A stretch of DNA of 64,000 nucleotides from Shinella yambaruensis (GTDB taxonomy: Bacteria; Pseudomonadota; Alphaproteobacteria; Rhizobiales; Rhizobiaceae). The position numbers and the translations under genes are program-made. Below the pieces are notes generated by a model. It ran no database searches. It saw nothing but the letters and a program-made list of their open reading frames with translations, and had not been told where the DNA came from. The stretch lies in NCBI RefSeq assembly GCF_022899355.1, contig NZ_JALJCK010000011.1, positions 173,456 through 237,455 of the forward strand, written 5' to 3'. Each line of letters starts with the position of its first letter. Within the stretch, counting starts at the first letter, position 1. This document shows positions 57,418-64,000 of this stretch, piece by piece.

Positions 57418-57939
57418 ATGGTCCGGTTGAATGAGATCCGCGAGAACGAGGTGGCCATCACCCCGCCGGAGACCGCGGATGCGCACATCGTCTTCATCGG
57501 CCGGATTTCGACGCCCTGGACCTCGCGCATGGAAACGCCGCGCCAGGGGCGCCCCGACGGACCGGTCTGCACCATCGAGGTCTTCGAGCCCTGGGTGCAG
57601 GCCTTGAAGGGGACGGAGCGTTTCGAGCGGCTGGAGGTGCTCTACTGGCTGCATCAGTCGCGCCGCGACCTCGTGCTGCAGAGCCCGGCCTCGAATGGCG
57701 AGGTGCACGGCACCTTCTCGCTGCGCTCGCCCGTCCGGCCCAATCCGATCGGCACGTCGATCGTCGTCCTGGAGAAGATCGAGGGCAACCGGCTCTTCGT
57801 GCGCGGGCTCGACTGCCTCGACGGCACGCCGCTGATCGACCTGAAGCCGGAGCGCAGCCTGTTCAAGCCGATCGCGCCGCCGCAGAAGGGCGATTTCGCG
57901 ACCGAGCCGGTGCGTATGTGCAAGAAAATCGACGAATGA
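57418..57939 (+). CDS. trmO: TrmO-type tRNA methyltransferase (UPF0066 family)
   Basis: A 173-residue protein of the TrmO family, which methylates N6-threonylcarbamoyladenosine at position 37 of tRNAs. It shows FIGRISTPW near residue 30, SRMETPRQGRPDGP, LYWLHQSRRDLVL and the signature FSLRSPVRPNPIGTSIV (near 100), then GLDCLDGTPLIDLKP. The ATG at 57418 is chosen because GGAG at 57408 is well spaced; an ATG at 57406 would add four residues. It stands alone in a housekeeping-like spot after the hpa genes. Confidence 0.82.
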   Translation: MVRLNEIRENEVAITPPETADAHIVFIGRISTPWTSRMETPRQGRPDGPVCTIEVFEPWVQALKGTERFERLEVLYWLHQSRRDLVLQSPASNGEVHGTFSLRSPVRPNPIGTSIVVLEKIEGNRLFVRGLDCLDGTPLIDLKPERSLFKPIAPPQKGDFATEPVRMCKKIDE

Positions 57940-57985
57940 AGCAATTCCAGTGAAAGTGCGAAGCGGTCTTGCGCCCGGAATTGCG
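57940..57985. repeat. Partial rhizobial intergenic repeat after trmO
   Basis: GCAATTCC (57941-57948) and GGAATTGC (57977-57984) bracket a segment beginning AGTGAAAGTGCGAAGCGG, a pattern seen in dispersed intergenic elements of rhizobia. It resembles the CCGG/GCTC arm family of the copies at 6138 and 32850 only in part, so it is a different module. It lies directly after the trmO stop. Confidence 0.55.
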
Positions 57986-57995
57986 CCGGCACATT

Positions 57996-58205
57996 CTAAT
58001 CGTCGACGCCCACCATCACGTCCGATGCCTTGATCAGCGCATAGGCCTCTCGGCCGGCGGCAAGGCCGAGTTCGTTCACCGCATCGTTGGTGATGGCGGC
58101 GGTGATGATCGAGCCGCCGACATCGATGCGGACATGGGCCGTCGTCGCGCCGAGAACGACCTCGACGATCTTGCCCTTGAGGCGGTTGCGTGCGCTGATC
58201 TTCAT
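57996..58205 (-). CDS. Mop-type molybdate-binding TOBE domain protein
   Basis: A 69-residue single TOBE domain protein (molbindin). The opening KISARNRLKGKIVEVVLGA, then AHVRIDVGG and ITNDAVNELGLAAGREAYAL with IKASDVMVGV, is the full Mop signature. Such proteins store or buffer molybdate in the cytoplasm as oligomers. No molybdate transporter or cofactor gene is close by. The start has a strong AGGAGGAACCGC ribosome site. Confidence 0.85.
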   Translation of the reverse strand: MKISARNRLKGKIVEVVLGATTAHVRIDVGGSIITAAITNDAVNELGLAAGREAYALIKASDVMVGVDD

Positions 58206-58380
58206 GCGGTTCCTCCTGTTGCTGGAAGGGAAGGTAGGAGGGGCGGGCCGGATTGGTAGCCTTTGCGGTTGTTCATGCTGTTTACCGCCGGGTGAAGCGG
58301 GACGCCGCGCTCCGGTTAATTCGTATTTGAATGGACAATTCTTCTATGGCAGTGTTCGCCGTGCTTGGAGGAGGCCGCGC

Positions 58381-59226
58381 ATGATCGTCGATACGCACCT
58401 GCATCTCATCTACCGGGACCGGCTGTCCTATCCCTGGCTTGCCGGCGTGCCGCCGCTCGATGCCGATTTCACGCAGGAGACCTATGCGCGCGAAGCGCGC
58501 CGCCTCGGCATCGTCGCGGCGCTGCATATGGAAGTGGACGTGGCGGAGGGCGATATTGCGCGCGAGACGGCCATGGTCGAGGGGCTTGCGAGAGAGGCGG
58601 GCAGCCTGCTCGTCGGCGCCATCGCCGCCTGCCGGCCGGAATCGCCGGATTTTCCGGCCTATCTCGAGACGGCCCTCGCCAATCCGTTCGTGCGCGGCTT
58701 CCGCCGCGTGCTGCATGTCGTGCCGGACGATGTCTCCGAAGGCGCGCTCTTTCGCGAGAACATAGGGCGGCTGGCGGGCACCGGCCTCAATTTCGATCTC
58801 TGCGTCCTGCCGCACCAGATCGAGAAGGCGATCGCGCTGGCGGACCTTGCGCCCGACGCCTCCTTCGTGCTCGACCATTGCGGCGTGCCCGACATCAAGG
58901 GCGGCGGCTTCGATGCCTGGAAGGGGCCGGTCGCGGAGATCGCGCGCCGGCCGAACGTCACGGTGAAGCTGTCCGGCATCCCCGCCTATGGCGCGGAAGA
59001 CTGGACGCTGGAGGACCTGAAGCCCTATTTCGCCCATGTGGTGGAGCATTTCGGCTTCGAGCGCATGGTCTGGGGCAGTGACTGGCCGGTCTGCACGCTC
59101 GGCGGCGGGCTTTCCACCTGGGTCGGCGCGACGCAGGCGCTGCTGTCAGGCGTCAGCCTGGAAGACAAGCGCTGCGTGCTCTCGGAAAATGCCGGGCGGC
59201 TCTGGAAGATCACGCCGAAGGCGTGA
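58381..59226 (+). CDS. Amidohydrolase of the lactonase-like COG3618 group
   Basis: A metal-dependent hydrolase of 281 residues, TIM-barrel type. It shows MIVDTHLHLI at the start with the HxH metal pair, FVLDHCGVPDIKGG (near 162), VTVKLSGIPAYG, and MVWGSDWPVCTLGGG with the catalytic aspartate. This is the pattern of L-fuconolactonase and 2-pyrone-4,6-dicarboxylate hydrolase relatives, so a sugar or aromatic lactone is a likely substrate, but none can be chosen from context. The start follows TTGGAGGAGGCCGCGC. It is convergent with thiE: the two stops abut. Confidence 0.78.
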   Translation: MIVDTHLHLIYRDRLSYPWLAGVPPLDADFTQETYAREARRLGIVAALHMEVDVAEGDIARETAMVEGLAREAGSLLVGAIAACRPESPDFPAYLETALANPFVRGFRRVLHVVPDDVSEGALFRENIGRLAGTGLNFDLCVLPHQIEKAIALADLAPDASFVLDHCGVPDIKGGGFDAWKGPVAEIARRPNVTVKLSGIPAYGAEDWTLEDLKPYFAHVVEHFGFERMVWGSDWPVCTLGGGLSTWVGATQALLSGVSLEDKRCVLSENAGRLWKITPKA

Positions 59227-59832
59227 TCACCGCCAGCGTGCCGTGCGTTCTATCCATTCGCGCGTGCGCGCCTCCGGATCGGCGTTCAGCGTGATGTCGG
59301 TCACCACGGCGGCGCTGTCGGCGCCGTTTTCGAAGACGGCCGGCAGGCGATCCGGGTTGAGCCCGCCGATGGCGACGAGGGGAAGCGGCGCGATGCGCGT
59401 CTTCCAGTCCCTGAGCCGCTCGACGCCTTGCGGCGCCCATTTCATCTTCTTCAGGATCGTCGGCCAGACCGGGCCGAGCGCCACATAGTCGGGCCTTGCC
59501 GCAAGCGCGATGTCGAGCTCCGCATCGTCATGGGTGGAAAGGCCGAGCTTCATTCCGGCCGCGCGGATGGCGCCGACATCGGCGGTCGCCAGATCCTCCT
59601 GTCCGAGATGCACGTAATCGCAGCCCTCCTCGATGGCGATCTGCCAGTAGTCGTTGACGATGAGCTGGCAGCCATGTTCGGCGCAGGTGGCTTTCGCCCG
59701 GCGGATCTCGTCACGCAGGCGATAGTCCGGCGTGTTCTTCATGCGCAGCTGCACGAGTTTCACGCCGACCGGCACGAGCCGGTCGATCCAGTCGGCGCTG
59801 TCGACGATGAGGTAGAAGGGATCGAGCGTCAT
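59227..59832 (-). CDS. thiE: ThiE, thiamine-phosphate synthase
   Basis: A 201-residue TIM-barrel enzyme that joins hydroxymethylpyrimidine diphosphate and the thiazole phosphate to thiamine phosphate. It shows [17 protein letters not shown], the conserved INDYW-like VNDYWQIA (near 60), [10 protein letters not shown], and [14 protein letters not shown]. It overlaps thiG by ATGA, and is the last gene of the thi operon. Confidence 0.9.
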   Translation of the reverse strand: MTLDPFYLIVDSADWIDRLVPVGVKLVQLRMKNTPDYRLRDEIRRAKATCAEHGCQLIVNDYWQIAIEEGCDYVHLGQEDLATADVGAIRAAGMKLGLSTHDDAELDIALAARPDYVALGPVWPTILKKMKWAPQGVERLRDWKTRIAPLPLVAIGGLNPDRLPAVFENGADSAAVVTDITLNADPEARTREWIERTARWR

Positions 59833-60602
59833 GAGAAGACGGCCTTTCCGATGACGGGGGTGGAGGGAACGGCCATGTCGCGCGGCTCCAGCGGCACGGC
59901 GGCATGGGCGAGGCGGCCGGCATCGATGGCGAGCGCGAAGGCCTCGGCCATCGCCGCCGGATCGCCGGCGCCGGCGACGGCGGTGTTGAGCAGCACGGCG
60001 TCATAGCCGAGTTCCATGACGCCGGCGGCGTGCGAGGGGCGACCGATGCCGGCATCGACGATCAGCGGCACGTCGGGGAAATGCGCCCGGAAGGTGCGCA
60101 GTGCCATCGGGTTCACCGGCCCCATGGCCGAGCCGATCGGCGCGCACCACGGCATCAGCACGCGGCAGCCGGCCTCGATCAGCTTTTCCGCGACGACGAG
60201 GTCGTCCGTCGTATAAGGGAAGACCTGGAAGCCTTCGCCCGTCAGGATGCGCGCCGCCTCGACGAGGCCGAAGACATCGGGCTGCAGGGTGTCGTGATGG
60301 CCGATCACCTCCAGCTTGATCCAGTCCGTGCGGAAGACCTCGCGCGCCATTTTCGCCGTCAGCACGGCCTCCTGAACGCTGTGGCAGCCGGCGGTGTTGG
60401 GCAGGACATGCACGCCGAGCGCATGGATCAGCTCGAAGAAGGCGCCGCCCGCCTTGCCGCCGGCGGTTTCGCGCCGCAGCGACACGGTGACGATCTCCGC
60501 CTTCGCGCGGCGCACGGCCTCGGCGAGGATCGCGGGGGAGGGATAGCGGGCGGTGCCGAGCAGCAGGCGGGAGCGCACCTCTTTGTCGTAGAGCTTCAGC
60601 AT
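59829..60602 (-). CDS. thiG: ThiG, thiazole synthase
   Basis: A 257-residue TIM barrel that forms the thiazole ring from deoxyxylulose phosphate, dehydroglycine and the ThiS thiocarboxylate. It has [13 protein letters not shown] (near 12), [27 protein letters not shown] and [16 protein letters not shown] [14 protein letters not shown]. The start at 60602 lies one base after the thiS stop. The GGAGG that encodes the terminal Gly-Gly of ThiS serves as its ribosome site. Confidence 0.92.
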   Translation of the reverse strand: MLKLYDKEVRSRLLLGTARYPSPAILAEAVRRAKAEIVTVSLRRETAGGKAGGAFFELIHALGVHVLPNTAGCHSVQEAVLTAKMAREVFRTDWIKLEVIGHHDTLQPDVFGLVEAARILTGEGFQVFPYTTDDLVVAEKLIEAGCRVLMPWCAPIGSAMGPVNPMALRTFRAHFPDVPLIVDAGIGRPSHAAGVMELGYDAVLLNTAVAGAGDPAAMAEAFALAIDAGRLAHAAVPLEPRDMAVPSTPVIGKAVFS

Positions 60603-60603
60603 G

Positions 60604-60797
60604 TCAGCCTCCCTGCATGGGCGAGAGGATCTCGATGCGATCGCGTGCGCCGAGCGTGAAGCCGGCGCGGTCCTCGCGGTGCACCAACTCGCCGTTGACC
60701 GCCGTCGCCAGCCATTCGCCCTCATAATCGAGGGCGGAGAGGAGGTCGGCGAGCGTCGCGGCCGCGACCTCCTGTTCCTCGCCGTTGATGATGAAGG

Positions 60798-60801
<4 letters not shown>
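60604..60801 (-). CDS. thiS: ThiS, sulfur carrier protein
   Basis: A 65-residue ubiquitin-like carrier ending in Gly-Gly, the site that receives sulfur for thiazole formation. The body [20 protein letters not shown] and ending ILSPMQGG are typical. The start overlaps the thiO stop by ATGA. Confidence 0.9.
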
Positions 60802-63703
<2,902 letters not shown>

Positions 63704-63718
63704 CTACAGCGCTCGCAC

Positions 63719-63812
63719 CGTCCCTACGCCAGTATGAACTGGATCAGGTTCAACGGGTCACTGCGCTGCGAATGCCAGCAGTATCTCAGCCCCTTGTCGG
63801 GACCCCCCTGGT
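63719..63812 (-). promoter_or_regulatory. TPP riboswitch (THI element) of the thi operon
   Basis: On the minus strand the conserved parts of the thi-box are all present in order: a CAGGGGGGTCCCG start, GGGGCTGAGATACT, CGCAGTGACCCGTTGAACC, TGATCCAGTTCATACTGGCG and TAGGGA. The element ends about 108 bases before the thiC ATG, leaving room for an expression platform. Confidence 0.95.
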
Positions 63813-63864
63813 GAATGCCCTAAGCAAAGACGCTCGGGGATGATTTGTCAACATGGTAAAATAC

Positions 63865-63880
63865 GTAAGTAAAATCTTAC
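63865..63880. promoter_or_regulatory. Inverted repeat GTAAG-TAAAAT-CTTAC upstream of the TPP riboswitch
   Basis: Five-base arms in the AT-rich promoter stretch. It may be a repressor site, adding transcriptional control to the riboswitch. Short, so chance cannot be excluded. Confidence 0.3.
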
Positions 63881-63910
63881 ATTATATTGTGCGAAAACCA
63901 CTCCTCCGTC

Positions 63911-63933
63911 ATCCTCGGGTTTAACCCGAGGAT
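63911..63933. repeat. Rhizobiales intergenic hairpin repeat (ATCCTCGGGTT-T-AACCCGAGGAT)
   Basis: Perfect 11-base arms around a single T, flanked by CGTC and CCTG. Near-identical CATCCTCGGG/CCCGAGGATC elements are familiar between genes throughout Rhizobiales. No function is established that I know of. Confidence 0.7.
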
Positions 63934-64000
63934 CCTGTGTGTTTGGTCTGATGTAAGATGGTTGCGGGAAGGAGGCCGAGAGGATCCAGGCCGCCGTTTG

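Larger units (their letters stand above)
63813..64000. other. Upstream region of the thi operon, right edge
   Basis: An AT-rich stretch (63841-63890) contains promoter-like sequences for the thi operon on the minus strand: TTGACA near 63847-63852 and TATAAT near 63883-63888. It also holds the palindromes listed separately at 63865 and 63911. The last 65 bases show no gene. Confidence 0.5.

Noticed and set aside
56296..57939. Apparent 547-residue protein ending in TrmO
   Set aside because: The first part is the shadow of hpaA; TrmO has its own start with a GGAG site and normal family length.

Overview
The window looks like a chromosomal or large-replicon segment of a Rhizobiaceae member (Shinella, Rhizobium, Sinorhizobium or Agrobacterium type). 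The reasons are high GC content, eryA-eryB-eryC gene order, clustered polyol and sugar ABC transporters, and dispersed double-hairpin intergenic repeats of a kind typical of Rhizobiales (about 6138, 32850, 57940 and 63911). I see no tRNA, rRNA, insertion sequence, phage gene or CRISPR array. The genus is an inference.

Region 1 (1-11190), erythritol. eryA, eryB and the start of eryC run leftward. Divergently, across a 773-base regulatory gap, lie a DUF2291 protein, a ribose-type ABC transporter (ATPase, permease, binding protein), a DeoR regulator and a fused DhaK-DhaL kinase.

Region 2 (11310-22940), D-apiose. apnO, a second ribose-type ABC transporter with its own DUF2291 lipoprotein, apsD and apnL form one operon. 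A FadR-type GntR regulator is convergent with it, and oiaX (a RuBisCO-like protein) and oiaK run away from the regulator. Together they spell the RuBisCO-like-protein transcarboxylase route: D-apiose to apionolactone, apionate, 3-oxo-isoapionate, its 4-phosphate, then 3-phosphoglycerate plus glycolate. Both operons carry the same 12-base promoter motif.

Region 3 (22980-32940): an ECF sigma/anti-sigma pair with a secreted repeat protein, then the potassium system kdpFABCDE preceded by an extra 27-residue membrane microprotein.

Region 4 (32950-39875), ribitol: a LacI regulator, a xylose/fructose-type ABC transporter with a single-domain ATPase, ribitol 2-dehydrogenase and a D-ribulokinase, with two strong palindromes in the control region.

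Region 5 (39920-47090), assorted: an orphan treY, a LysR/MFS pair, an (S)-ureidoglycine aminohydrolase, an exported ankyrin protein, and pseudoazurin behind an FNR/FixK-type box.

Region 6 (47270-57300), 4-hydroxyphenylacetate degradation: hpaR, hpaI-H-G-D-E-F, hpaC-B and hpaA, giving hydroxylation to homoprotocatechuate and meta-cleavage to pyruvate and succinate semialdehyde. A perfect 18-base palindrome sits at the hpaF promoter.

Region 7 (57400-64000): trmO, a Mop protein, an amidohydrolase and the thiCOSGE operon under a TPP riboswitch.

Overall this is a nutrient-scavenging accessory region in which each catabolic module carries its own transporter and/or regulator. All assignments come from reading motifs and gene context; no database search was run.
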